The notes below the pieces were generated by a model. It was not told the origin of the DNA and did no database searches. It saw only the letters and a list, made by a program, of their open reading frames with translations. From positions 1 through 18,986 of the forward strand of contig JAVJUS010000111.1 in NCBI GenBank assembly GCA_040220455.1: a DNA stretch of 18,986 nucleotides. Direction: 5' to 3'. Made by a program: the position numbers and the translations under genes. The DNA is from JAVJUS01 sp040220455 (GTDB taxonomy: Bacteria > Pseudomonadota > Alphaproteobacteria > DSM-16000 > Inquilinaceae). Shown here in pieces: positions 7,519 to 16,891 of the stretch (its first letter is position 1; the number at the start of each line of letters is the position of its first letter).

Positions 7519-7534
7519 CGTCGCCACCGGCCCG

Positions 7535-8407
7535 TCACGCCGCCTCCGCGTCGTCCAGCACCGCGGCGCGCAGCGCGGCATCCACGGTCGGACGCACGCC
7601 GAACCAGGCCTCGAAGCCGGGCCGGGCCTGGTGGAGCAGCATGCCGAGGCCGTCGACCGTGACCAGTCCCCGCGCCCTTGCCGCCGCCAGGAGGGGCGTC
7701 ACCAGCGGGGCATAGACGATATCGGTGACCCGGGCGGTGTCGGGTAGCGCGTCGAGCGGCAGGTCCAGCGGCGGCTGGCCCGCCATCCCGAGGGTCGTCG
7801 TGTTGACGAGCAGCGCAGCGCCGGCCAGGGCCTCCCCCCGCTCCGTCCAATCGACGACCCGGGCGCGGCGCCCGTCCGCGCCGGCGATCTCCCCGGCCAG
7901 GGCTTCGGCCCGGGCCGTGGTGCGGTTGACCAGGCGGAGCTCGGGAACCCCGGCGTCGAGCAGGGCCGCGACGATCGACCGCGCCGCCCCTCCGGCGCCG
8001 AGGACGACGGCCGGCCCCGCTTCGGCCCGCCAGCCGCCGGCGGCGCGCAGGTTCTCCAGAAAGCCGAAGCCGTCCGTGTTGCTGCCGTGCAGGCGCCCTT
8101 CGTCGTCGATCACCACCGTGTTGATCGCGCCGATGCGCCGGGCGAAGCCGTCGACCGTGTCCATCGCCGCAATGGCGGCTTCCTTGTGCGGCACGGTGAT
8201 GTTGCACCCGCGGAAGCCGAACAGCGGCAGGGCGGCCAAGGCGCGCTTCAGCCCGGCCGGCGGGACGGCCATGGGAACATAGGCGCCGGCCAGCCCGTAT
8301 CGCGCGAGCCAGTGGCCGTGCAGGACCGGCGATTTCGAATGGCCGACAGGCCAGCCGATGACGCCCGCGACCGGGTAGGCCGCGTCGACGCCGCCGTCCC
8401 CGCTCAT
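7535..8407 (-). CDS. aroE: Shikimate dehydrogenase
   Basis: A 290-residue AroE, which reduces 3-dehydroshikimate to shikimate with NADPH in aromatic amino acid synthesis. The substrate domain shows VGHSKSPVLHGHW (about 21-33), NITVPHKEAA with the catalytic lysine at 75, INTVV (Asn96), and GSNTDGFGFL with the catalytic aspartate at 112. The nucleotide domain has the glycine-rich VVLGAGGAARS (134-144) and VNRT (160-163), consistent with NADP binding. The end, DGLGMLLHQARPGFEAWFG, is also typical. The frame remains open upstream, but the ATG at 8407-8405 overlaps the maf stop as ATGA, which sets the start and suggests translational coupling. Length is normal. Confidence 0.96.
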   Translation of the reverse strand: MSGDGGVDAAYPVAGVIGWPVGHSKSPVLHGHWLARYGLAGAYVPMAVPPAGLKRALAALPLFGFRGCNITVPHKEAAIAAMDTVDGFARRIGAINTVVIDDEGRLHGSNTDGFGFLENLRAAGGWRAEAGPAVVLGAGGAARSIVAALLDAGVPELRLVNRTTARAEALAGEIAGADGRRARVVDWTERGEALAGAALLVNTTTLGMAGQPPLDLPLDALPDTARVTDIVYAPLVTPLLAAARARGLVTVDGLGMLLHQARPGFEAWFGVRPTVDAALRAAVLDDAEAA

Positions 8408-9000
8408 GTCTCGAGCGCTCCCCGCCCGCGCAGATAGTCGAGCAGAGGCAGCAGCGGCAGGCCCAGGATGGTGAAGTAGTCGCCTTCGATCCGGGTGAAG
8501 AGCTGGGCGCCGCGTCCCTCGAGCTGATAGCCGCCGACGCTGGTGCAGGCGGCCTCGCCCACCGCGTCGAGATAGTGCTCCAGGAAGGTCTCCGAGAACG
8601 GCCGCATGGTCAGGCGCGCGCGATCCGTGGCATGCCACAGCCGCGTGTCGCCCTGGACGATGACGGCCGAGACCACCAGCTCGTGGCGCTTGCCGCGCAG
8701 CCGACGGAGCTGGTCGGCCGCGGTCCCCCGGTCGGTCGGCTTGTCGAACCATGTGTCCTCGCTGACCAGCATCTGGTCGGCGCCGATGACCAGGGCGTCG
8801 GGGCGATTGCGCGCGATCCGGCGCGCCTTCATCTCGGCCAGCGTCTCGGCCACGTCATGGATTTCCGCGCCATCGGCGCGCATGGCCTGCTTGACGGCAT
8901 CCTCGTCGACCGCTGCCGCCATCGCCTCGACTTGGAGACCCGCACCGGCGAGCAGCGCCCGGCGCGCCGGGCTCGCGGAGGCGAGGATCACGCCGGTCAT
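8404..9000 (-). CDS. maf: Maf family nucleotide pyrophosphatase
   Basis: A 198-residue Maf/Ham1-fold nucleotide pyrophosphatase. It shows the N-terminal signature LASASPARRALL (6-17), VDED (31-34), and the active-site strand VIGADQML (71-78) with Asp75-Gln76. The C-terminal half has SVGGYQLEGRGAQLFTRIEGDYFTILGLPL, the family block. The GADQ form rather than SADT is more like the YceF branch (7-methyl-GTP) than the YhdE branch (dTTP/UTP), so a house-cleaning role on a modified nucleotide is possible; this is inference from one motif. Both ends are coupled: its ATG overlaps the ppsR stop and its stop overlaps the aroE start, each as ATGA. The same neighbours occur beside the origin in Caulobacter and Rickettsia. 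Confidence 0.95.
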   Translation of the reverse strand: MTGVILASASPARRALLAGAGLQVEAMAAAVDEDAVKQAMRADGAEIHDVAETLAEMKARRIARNRPDALVIGADQMLVSEDTWFDKPTDRGTAADQLRRLRGKRHELVVSAVIVQGDTRLWHATDRARLTMRPFSETFLEHYLDAVGEAACTSVGGYQLEGRGAQLFTRIEGDYFTILGLPLLPLLDYLRGRGALET

Positions 9001-9863
9001 GGCGTCCCCCTGTCGTCGAGTCCCGCCGCGTCCTCGGTCTCCGGTCGGTCGCGATGATGGGCGAGCAGGGTCATGATCTCGGCCGCCGTCTCCTCGATGG
9101 CCCGGCGGGTCACGTCGATCACCGGCCAGCCGCGGCGGCTGTAGTACCGACGGGCCTCCAGCACCTCGGCGCGGACCAGCTCGGGATCGGTGTATTCCGT
9201 CTCGCCGCCGTGGCGCAGCATCGTCAGCCGGCTGCGCCGGATCTGGACCAGCCGGTCGGGATCCTTGGTCAGGCCGACGATCAGCGGGTGGGTCGCCGTG
9301 TCCAGGTCGCGTGGCATGGGCCGACCGGGGACATAGGGCACATTCGCCGCCTTCACCCCGCGATTGGCGAGATAGAGCGTCGTCGGCGTCTTCGAGGTCC
9401 GCGACACGCCGACGAGCACCACATCGGCCTCGTGCAGGTTGTCGGTGCGCTGGCCGTCGTCATGGGCGAGCGCGAAGTCCATCGCGTCCATGCGGTAGAA
9501 ATACGCCGCGTCCATCGCGTGCTGGCGACCCGGCCGGCTCTGGCTCGGCATGTCCAGGAAGTGGGTCAGGGCGTGGAGCACCGGGTCCAGAATGGAGATG
9601 CATGGCACCTGCAGGCGGCGGCAGGTCTCTTCCAGGCGCTGGCGCAGATGCGCGTCGACCAGCGTGTAGATGACGATGCCGCGGCTGGTCTCGATCTCCT
9701 CCAGCGCGAGGGCGAGCTGACGGTCGGTGCGCACCAGGTTCCAGAAATGCTCCACCGGCGCGACCTCGTCGAACTGGGCGAGGCAGGCCCGGGCGACGCT
9801 CTGGATGGTCTCGCCCGTGGCGTCGGAGACCATGTGCAGGTGGAAGGTCTTGCCGCTGTTCAT
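8997..9863 (-). CDS. ppsR: Pyruvate, water/phosphate dikinase regulatory kinase/pyrophosphorylase (DUF299)
   Basis: A 288-residue member of the DUF299 family. These proteins phosphorylate and dephosphorylate a threonine of PEP synthase or pyruvate, phosphate dikinase, using ADP and inorganic phosphate, to switch flux between pyruvate and PEP. Visible signatures are FHLHMVSDATGETI (7-20), VEHFWNLVRT (37-46), and the phosphate-binding loop LVGVSRTSKTPTTLYLANRG (150-169). YVPGRPMP and GLTKDP follow further on. The start is the ATG 9863-9861; the upstream open frame covers the origin-like region and does not resemble the family. No clear Shine-Dalgarno sequence precedes it. It is first in the leftward operon and overlaps maf as ATGA. 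Which dikinase it controls cannot be told from this window. It corresponds to RP001 in the Rickettsia origin cluster. Confidence 0.95.
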   Translation of the reverse strand: MNSGKTFHLHMVSDATGETIQSVARACLAQFDEVAPVEHFWNLVRTDRQLALALEEIETSRGIVIYTLVDAHLRQRLEETCRRLQVPCISILDPVLHALTHFLDMPSQSRPGRQHAMDAAYFYRMDAMDFALAHDDGQRTDNLHEADVVLVGVSRTSKTPTTLYLANRGVKAANVPYVPGRPMPRDLDTATHPLIVGLTKDPDRLVQIRRSRLTMLRHGGETEYTDPELVRAEVLEARRYYSRRGWPVIDVTRRAIEETAAEIMTLLAHHRDRPETEDAAGLDDRGTP

Positions 9864-10326
9864 GGCCGCGATGTTTACCCACAGCCCCGGGGGGTTGTCT
9901 GTCGAAAAATCGCGGCCGCGCCTTCGCCGGCAAGATCGATCCCCGACGCGCCGGATTCCGTCACCAGCCCTGATCCCCGGTGGACATCGGATCCGGGGAT
10001 TGCGGATAGCGGGGAAGGGCCGACGCGGCGGTAAGTGTGGTCCCGAGACTCGTCCCCCGAGCCCGGCGGTGCGACTCCGAGCGACGCCGGGCTTATCCCC
10101 GATTTCCCGAGACGGGTCGACGGGCCGGGTTCCGGATATGGGGATGGTCCACGGGCCGACGGGGATCCCCACTATCCACCGACCAACATCTTCATCCGTT
10201 CTTCTTCGATTAAAAAGAATAGAACAGGAGGGAGCGGTGCATTACCGTCCGGGCCGGCGTCCCTGGCCGGGGGCGCCATCGCCCCCAACGCGACCCGCTC
10301 GCCGCAAGCTCAGTGAGATCGACGTC
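9864..10326. other. oriC: Candidate chromosomal origin of replication (oriC) between ppsR and hemE
   Basis: A non-coding gap of about 460 bases between divergent ppsR and hemE, the same junction that holds the origin in Caulobacter crescentus and Rickettsia. DnaA-box-like sites (consensus TTATCCACA) are degenerate: TTACCCACA at 9875-9883 (one mismatch), CTATCCGCA on the minus strand at 10001-10009, TTATCCCCG at 10093-10101 and CTATCCACC at 10172-10180 (two mismatches each). The heptamer ATCCCCG or ATCCCCA recurs at 9939, 9973, 9994 (minus), 10095, 10139 (minus), 10160 (minus) and 10165. One AT-rich patch in an otherwise GC-rich region, around 10186-10226 (core GATTAAAAAGAATAG), could be an unwinding element and may also contain the hemE promoter. 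No CtrA site (TTAA-N7-TTAA) was seen. Confidence 0.6.
10226..10239 (+). promoter_or_regulatory. Perfect Shine-Dalgarno with GTG codon in frame with hemE
   Basis: AGGAGG at 10226-10231, five bases, then GTG at 10237-10239. No stop codon separates this GTG from the hemE ATG at 10327, so it could start a 30-residue basic, proline-rich N-terminal extension (MHYRPGRRPWPG...). The ATG at 10327 itself has only a weak upstream GTGAGAT. This site decides the hemE start and is reported for that reason. Confidence 0.5.
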
Positions 10327-11412
10327 ATGACCGAGCCGTGCCCGGACGCCCCTGCTTCGACCGCGCGCGCCGAGCGACGCCTGGTCGCGGCCCTGCGCGG
10401 GCAGCGCACGGACCGACCGCCCTTCTGGTACATGCGCCAGGCCGGGCGGTACCTGCCGGAATACCGGGAGGTCCGTGCACAGGCCGGCAGTTTCCTCGAC
10501 CTGTGCTTCACGCCGGAGGCAGCGTGCGAGGTGACGCTCCAGCCGATCCGGCGCTACGGCATGGACGCGGCGATCCTGTTCTCGGACATCCTGGTGGTGC
10601 CCTGGGCGCTCGGCCAGTCGCTCGCCTATGTCGAGGGGGAGGGGCCGAAGCTCGGGCCCGTGCGCGACAGCGAGGGTCTGGCCGCGCTCGATGGCGGTCC
10701 GGCGGTCGAGCGCCTCGCCCCGGTCTACGAGACTGTCTCCCGGGTCCGCGCCGCGCTGCCCGAGGACGTCGCCCTGATCGGCTTCGCCGGGGCGCCGTGG
10801 ACCGTGGCCACCTACATGGTCGAAGGCGGGACGAGCCGGGATTTCCTCACCGTCAAGCGCCTGGCGCTGGGTGAGGGCGGCGATCCGGGGGGCGTGTTCG
10901 ACCGGCTGGCAGCGATGGTCGTCGAAGCGACGATCGGCTATCTCGACCGTCAGGTGTGTGCCGGCGCAGATGCGGTGCAGATCTTCGATACCTGGGCAGG
11001 CGCGTTGCCGGAAAGCGCCTTCCGGCGCTGGGTGATCGCGCCGACCAAGGCGATCGTCGACGGGCTGCGGGCGCGCCATCCCGATATCCCGATCATCGGT
11101 TTTCCGCGCGGCGCCGGGGCGCTCTACCCGGACTACATCCGTGAGACCGGGGTCGATGCCGTGGGCCTGGACAGCGGTGTCCCGCTCGCCTGGGCACGAC
11201 AGTCGGTCCAGTCGCTGGCGACGGTCCAGGGTTGCCTCGATCCCGCTTTCGTGGTGGAAGGCGGGCCGGGGATGCATGCCGAGGTGGATCGCATCCTGGC
11301 GGCCTTCGGCGACGGGCCCTTCGTGTTCAACCTGGGTCATGGCATCCCGCCGGCGACTTCGCCGGACGTGGTCGCGGAACTCTCGGCCCGGCTCGGCGGC
11401 GGGCCGCGGTGA
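10327..11412 (+). CDS. hemE: Uroporphyrinogen III decarboxylase
   Basis: A 361-residue HemE, a cytosolic enzyme that decarboxylates the four acetate side chains of uroporphyrinogen III to give coproporphyrinogen III in heme synthesis. The N-terminal signature PPFWYMRQAGRYLPEYRE (31-48) includes the substrate-binding arginines (Arg37, Arg41), and ILFSDILVVPWALG includes the catalytic aspartate (Asp87). Other family blocks are GFAGAPWTVATYMVEGG, IFDTWAGALP, GFPRGAGALYPDY and VFNLGHGIPPAT near the end. I choose the ATG at 10327, which gives family-like length; an in-frame GTG at 10237 behind a perfect ribosome binding site would give 391 residues. The gene is first of the rightward arm beside the origin candidate and is followed by hemJ after 67 bases. 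Confidence 0.96.
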   Translation: MTEPCPDAPASTARAERRLVAALRGQRTDRPPFWYMRQAGRYLPEYREVRAQAGSFLDLCFTPEAACEVTLQPIRRYGMDAAILFSDILVVPWALGQSLAYVEGEGPKLGPVRDSEGLAALDGGPAVERLAPVYETVSRVRAALPEDVALIGFAGAPWTVATYMVEGGTSRDFLTVKRLALGEGGDPGGVFDRLAAMVVEATIGYLDRQVCAGADAVQIFDTWAGALPESAFRRWVIAPTKAIVDGLRARHPDIPIIGFPRGAGALYPDYIRETGVDAVGLDSGVPLAWARQSVQSLATVQGCLDPAFVVEGGPGMHAEVDRILAAFGDGPFVFNLGHGIPPATSPDVVAELSARLGGGPR

Positions 11413-11479
11413 GGATGGTGTCCGCGGGGCGCGTCGCGGCACCGGTGTGCAGCACGAGGATGGCGGAGATTCGGGCGCG

Positions 11480-11914
11480 ATGATGGCTTTCTACCCGTGG
11501 ATCCAGGCGCTGCACGTGATCGCGGTGATCACCTGGATGGCCGGCCTGTTCTATCTGCCGCGGCTCTATGTCTATCACACCCGGCATCCCGCGGGCTCGC
11601 CGGCGTCCGAGACGTTCAAGGAGATGGAGCGCAAGCTGCTGCGCATTATCATGAACCCGTCGCTGGTTGCGGTCTGGGTTTTCGGCCTGGCGCTGATCGC
11701 CATCAACCCCGCGCTGCTGAGCCAGGGTTGGCTGCATGCCAAGCTGCTGGCGGTGATCCTGATGTCCGGCTCCCACGGCATGTTGGCGAAGTGGCGCAAG
11801 GACTTCGCCGCCGACGCCAACAAGCGCCCGGAGCGGTTTTACCGGCTGTTCAACGAGGTGCCGACGGTCCTGATGCTGATCGTCGTGATCATGGTGTTCG
11901 TCCGACCCTTCTGA
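11480..11914 (+). CDS. hemJ: Protoporphyrinogen IX oxidase HemJ (membrane type)
   Basis: A 144-residue HemJ (UPF0093), the integral-membrane protoporphyrinogen IX oxidase used by most alphaproteobacteria instead of HemY or HemG. It acts two steps after HemE in heme synthesis. The N-terminus MMAFYPWIQALHVIAVITWMAGLFYLPRLYVYH carries the conserved His12 and the following membrane helix. Further hydrophobic segments lie at about 58-78, 84-100 and 125-142, giving about four helices. The block WLHAKLLAVILMSGSHGMLAKW is a family signature. Two adjacent ATG codons (11480 and 11483) could serve as the start; GGAGA lies about 10 bases before the first. Length is normal. Co-transcription with hemE is likely, placing two heme enzymes together. 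Confidence 0.95.
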   Translation: MMAFYPWIQALHVIAVITWMAGLFYLPRLYVYHTRHPAGSPASETFKEMERKLLRIIMNPSLVAVWVFGLALIAINPALLSQGWLHAKLLAVILMSGSHGMLAKWRKDFAADANKRPERFYRLFNEVPTVLMLIVVIMVFVRPF

Positions 11915-11999
11915 GGGCCTCGCCACCGACTCGGGGCGGTAAGACGGAATTAACCGTCGTCGGGCTATCCTTCGGTTTCACGGCAACGCCCGAATCGTT

Positions 12000-12027
12000 T
12001 TGACTTGCGATCGGACATGGGCTAACC
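12000..12027 (+). promoter_or_regulatory. Candidate rho promoter
   Basis: TTGACT at 12000-12005, a 16-base spacer, and CTAACC at 12022-12027, resembling the alphaproteobacterial TTGAC/CTATAT pattern and close in form to the candidate upstream of secB. It would start a leader of about 145 bases before the rho ATG. Prediction by eye. Confidence 0.4.
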
Positions 12028-12047
12028 ATCTACCCGATAGGTGGCCG

Positions 12048-12140
12048 ACCCTTTGCGGGTCGCACCCTTCGGAGAGGGCCTACCCTCCGCCTCCCGGGCT
12101 CACGCCCTCATCACCCCTTCACATAGCCTGTCGAACGCGC
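12048..12140 (+). promoter_or_regulatory. C-rich untranslated leader of rho, possible rut site and hairpins
   Basis: Between the candidate promoter and rho, the sense strand is strongly C-rich and G-poor from about 12079 to 12128, with runs such as CCTACCCTCCGCCTCCC and CCCTCATCACCCCTTC. Such a region is what Rho itself binds (rut site). Upstream are two small potential hairpins: GACCC/GGGTC around 12052-12066 and GGAGAGGG/CCCTCC around 12071-12088. Autoregulation of rho by premature termination in its leader is established in E. coli; the same arrangement here is inference. Confidence 0.45.
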
Positions 12141-12180
12141 ACCACCGGTGTGTGCTCGTCCGCCGGATTCGAGACTCCCT

Positions 12181-13443
12181 ATGCATCTTCAGGAGCTTAA
12201 AGAGAAAACGCCTGCCGACCTGCTCTCCTACGCCGAAGAGCTCGAGATCGAGAATGCGAGCAACCTGCGCAAGCAGGACATGATGTTCGCGATTCTCAAG
12301 GAATTGGCAGAGCGTGATGTCCCCATCTTCGGGTCCGGTGTGCTCGAAGTCTTGCCCGACGGGTTCGGTTTTCTGCGATCGCCGGAGGCGAATTACCTCC
12401 CTGGGCCGGACGACATCTATGTTTCGCCGAACCAAGTGCGCCGTTTCGGCGCCCGGACCGGCGACACGATCGAGGGGCAGATCCGCGCGCCCAAGGAAGG
12501 CGAGCGCTACTTCGCCCTGACCAAGGTCGAAGGCATCAACTTCGATCAGCCGGACAAGCTCCGCCACCGCATCAATTTCGACAACCTGACGCCGCTCTAT
12601 CCCGACGAGCGGCTGCGGATGGAGATCGAGAACCGGGAGACCAAGACCCGCGACTTCACCATGCGGGTGCTCGACCTGGTCTCGCCGCTCGGCAAGGGCC
12701 AGCGTGCGCTCATCGTCGCGCCGCCGCGCACCGGCAAGACGGTGATGCTCCAGAACATCGCCCACTCTATCGCGACCAACCATCCGGAGACCTACCTGAT
12801 CGTGCTGCTCATCGACGAGCGCCCGGAGGAGGTCACGGACATGGACCGCTCGGTGAAGGGCGAGGTGATCTCCTCGACCTTCGACGAACCGGCGGCGCGC
12901 CACGTTCAGGTCGCCGAGATGGTGATCGAGAAGGCCAAGCGCCTTGTCGAGCACAAGCATGACGTGGTCATCCTGCTCGACTCGATCACCCGTCTGGCCC
13001 GCGCCTACAACACGGTCGTGCCGAGCTCCGGCAAGGTGCTGACCGGCGGCGTGGACGCCAACGCGCTGCAGCGGCCCAAGAGATTCTTCGGCGCGGCCCG
13101 CAATATCGAGGAAGGCGGGTCGCTGACCATCATCGCCACGGCGCTGATCGATACCGGCAGCCGCATGGACGAGGTGATCTTCGAGGAGTTCAAGGGCACC
13201 GGCAACTCGGAGCTGATCCTCGACCGCAAGCTGGCCGACAAGCGCACTTTCCCGTCGATCGACATCGGCAAGTCCGGCACCCGCAAGGAGGAGCTGCTGG
13301 TCGAGCGCGGCGAGCTGTCCAAGATGTGGGTCCTGCGCCGGATCCTCATGCCCATGGGCACGGCCGACGCGATGGACTTCCTGCTCGACAAGCTCAAGCA
13401 TACGAAGTCCAACAACGACTTCTTCCAGAGCATGAATCAGTAG
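12181..13443 (+). CDS. rho: Transcription termination factor Rho
   Basis: A 420-residue Rho, the hexameric RNA-dependent ATPase and helicase that terminates transcription. The N-terminal helical part (MHLQELKEKTPADLLSYAEE) leads to the cold-shock-like primary RNA site with GFGFLRSPEANYL (61-73). The motor domain holds Walker A APPRTGKT (180-187), ERPEEVTDM (213-221), Walker B DVVILLDS (261-268) and the LTGGVDANALQRPKRFFGAARN block (287-308) with the secondary RNA-binding loop. The end KSNNDFFQSMNQ is typical. The ATG at 12181 gives the standard start; an upstream in-frame ATG at 12148 would add eleven unrelated residues. It follows hemJ with a 266-base gap that carries its own candidate promoter and C-rich leader. 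Confidence 0.98.
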   Translation: MHLQELKEKTPADLLSYAEELEIENASNLRKQDMMFAILKELAERDVPIFGSGVLEVLPDGFGFLRSPEANYLPGPDDIYVSPNQVRRFGARTGDTIEGQIRAPKEGERYFALTKVEGINFDQPDKLRHRINFDNLTPLYPDERLRMEIENRETKTRDFTMRVLDLVSPLGKGQRALIVAPPRTGKTVMLQNIAHSIATNHPETYLIVLLIDERPEEVTDMDRSVKGEVISSTFDEPAARHVQVAEMVIEKAKRLVEHKHDVVILLDSITRLARAYNTVVPSSGKVLTGGVDANALQRPKRFFGAARNIEEGGSLTIIATALIDTGSRMDEVIFEEFKGTGNSELILDRKLADKRTFPSIDIGKSGTRKEELLVERGELSKMWVLRRILMPMGTADAMDFLLDKLKHTKSNNDFFQSMNQ

Positions 13444-13452
13444 AGCGACGGG

Positions 13453-13543
13453 AACCACGAAGGCTCGACGGCACGAAGAGTATCACGAAGGAATTGGTTC
13501 ATCATCTTCGTGAAGATCGTGGTGCCTCCGTGCCTTCGTGGTT
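13453..13543. repeat. Inverted pair of CACGAAG-type dispersed repeats, possible bidirectional terminator
   Basis: A 38-base arm at 13453-13490 begins AACCACGAAGGC and ends TCACGAAG. Its near reverse complement lies at 13506-13543, beginning CTTCGTGA and ending GCCTTCGTGGTT. The arms match at 30 of 38 positions, with 12 perfect bases outside and 8 inside, around a 15-base loop. It lies between convergent rho and qor, so the transcripts of both would form a long hairpin. The same CACGAAG motif recurs after mnmE at 18643-18665, showing a dispersed family. Confidence 0.75.
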
Positions 13544-13560
13544 GAACCGGCGCGGCCCGA

Positions 13561-14532
13561 TCAGGGCAAGAGGACGGTCGAGCCGGTCGTCTTTCGCGCC
13601 TCCAGGTCGCGATGCGCCTGGGCGGTCTCGGCCAGTGGATAGGTCTGGTTGACCTCGATCTTCACCTTGCAGCTTCCGACCACGTCCAGCAGCTCCTTCG
13701 CCGTCGCCTGGAGATCGCCCGGATCGGCGGTGTAGACGAACAGGGTCGGCCGGGTGACGAAGGTCGAGCCCTTGGCCAGCCGAGACAGGTCCACCGGCGG
13801 GACCGGTCCGGAGGCTTGGCCGAACAGGGCGAGCGTGCCCAGCGGGCGCAGGCAGGCGAGCGACCCGTCGAAAGTGTCCTTGCCGACGCTGTCGTAGGCC
13901 GCGGCCACGCCCTTGCCGTCGGTGATCTCCATCACCCGCGCGACGAAATCCTCCTCGCGATAGTTGATCGTGTGATGGCAGCCATGAGCTTGGGCGAGCG
14001 CCGCCTTTTCCGCCGATCCGACGGTTCCGATCACCGTGGCGCCCAGCGCGGCGGCCCACTGGCAGGCGATCAGCCCGACGCCGCCCGCCGCGGCGTGGAA
14101 CAGGATCGTGTCGCCCGGCTGGACCCGATAGGTCCGGCGCAGGAGATACTGGACCGTCATGCCTTGCAGCATCATCGCCGCCGCGCGGCGGTCGTCGATG
14201 GCGTCCGGCAGCTTGACCAGCCGGTCGGCCGGCATCAGCCGCTCCTCGGCGTAAGCGCCGACCGGCGGGGAGGCGTAGGCGACCCGGTCGCCGACAGCGA
14301 GACCGTCGACCCCGTCGCCCAGGGCCGTGACCTCGCCCGCGGCCTCCATGCCCAGGGTGATCGGCAGCTCCAGGGGGTAGAGGCCGCTGCGCTGATAGGT
14401 GTCGATGTAGTTGAGGCCGACGGCGGTCTGGTGCAGCCGGACCTGGCCGGGACCGGGATCGCCGACCGCGACGTCCTCCCAGCGCAGGACGTCGGGGCCA
14501 CCGGTCTCGTGAATGCGGATCGCCTTGGGCAT
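13561..14532 (-). CDS. qor: NADPH:quinone oxidoreductase (zeta-crystallin-like, MDR superfamily)
   Basis: A 323-residue zinc-free medium-chain dehydrogenase of the quinone oxidoreductase type, expected to reduce quinones with NADPH in the cytosol. The catalytic N-terminal domain has GLNYIDTYQRSGLYPLELP and GMEAAGEVTALGDGV. The nucleotide domain has the glycine-rich AAAGGVGLIACQWAAALGATVIGT. Then come TINYREEDF, YDSVGKDTFDGSL and the C-terminal HRDLEARKTTGSTVLLP, close to the QorA end pattern. No structural zinc cysteine cluster is present. The start is the ATG 14532-14530 (MPKAIRIHETGG). The more upstream in-frame ATG at 14553 would translate through the AGGAGAG that forms the ribosome binding site. 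Physiological substrate is not determinable here. yyaL lies upstream on the same strand, 108 bases away. Confidence 0.92.
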   Translation of the reverse strand: MPKAIRIHETGGPDVLRWEDVAVGDPGPGQVRLHQTAVGLNYIDTYQRSGLYPLELPITLGMEAAGEVTALGDGVDGLAVGDRVAYASPPVGAYAEERLMPADRLVKLPDAIDDRRAAAMMLQGMTVQYLLRRTYRVQPGDTILFHAAAGGVGLIACQWAAALGATVIGTVGSAEKAALAQAHGCHHTINYREEDFVARVMEITDGKGVAAAYDSVGKDTFDGSLACLRPLGTLALFGQASGPVPPVDLSRLAKGSTFVTRPTLFVYTADPGDLQATAKELLDVVGSCKVKIEVNQTYPLAETAQAHRDLEARKTTGSTVLLP

Positions 14533-14640
14533 GGGGGCGCTCTCTCCTGGCACGCGCGATAGGGGATCGGCGCGGCAGCTTAAGCGCTCGGAACGATCTT
14601 GTCAGGTCGCCGGGTCGCGGGTCGGTGCCTCCGGGACCGC

Positions 14641-16731
<2,091 letters not shown>

Positions 16732-16891
16732 GGCGCTCCTCGACGGGTGCTGTCGGCCCGGACCCGCCGGGATGCGGCGGGCGGTTCCGCCGGCGGCGGG
16801 GGAGCCTCTATAGTGGGAACGGGGCGGCAAGCGTCTCAACCCCAATCGGATTGCGGATTTGCCGGTCAGGCACCGCGACGGGAGCGCGGCG
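16732..16891. promoter_or_regulatory. Divergent promoter region between the yyaL-like gene and the DUF6489 gene
   Basis: A 160-base gap serving two divergent genes. The palindromic hexamer CTATAG at 16808-16813 is the best -10-like site and could serve either strand. On the minus strand TTGAGA (16839-16834) lies 20 bases before it, which is longer than the usual spacing. Assignment is weak. Confidence 0.3.

Noticed and set aside
11973..11988. GTTTCACG, half of a ParB parS site, in the hemJ-rho gap
   Set aside because: Only about 10 of 16 positions fit the parS consensus and the second half-site is lacking.
13453..13543. Repeated CACGAAG spaced by short variable sequence, considered as a CRISPR array
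   Set aside because: The repeats are too short, the spacing is far below spacer length, the arrangement is inverted, and no cas gene is present.
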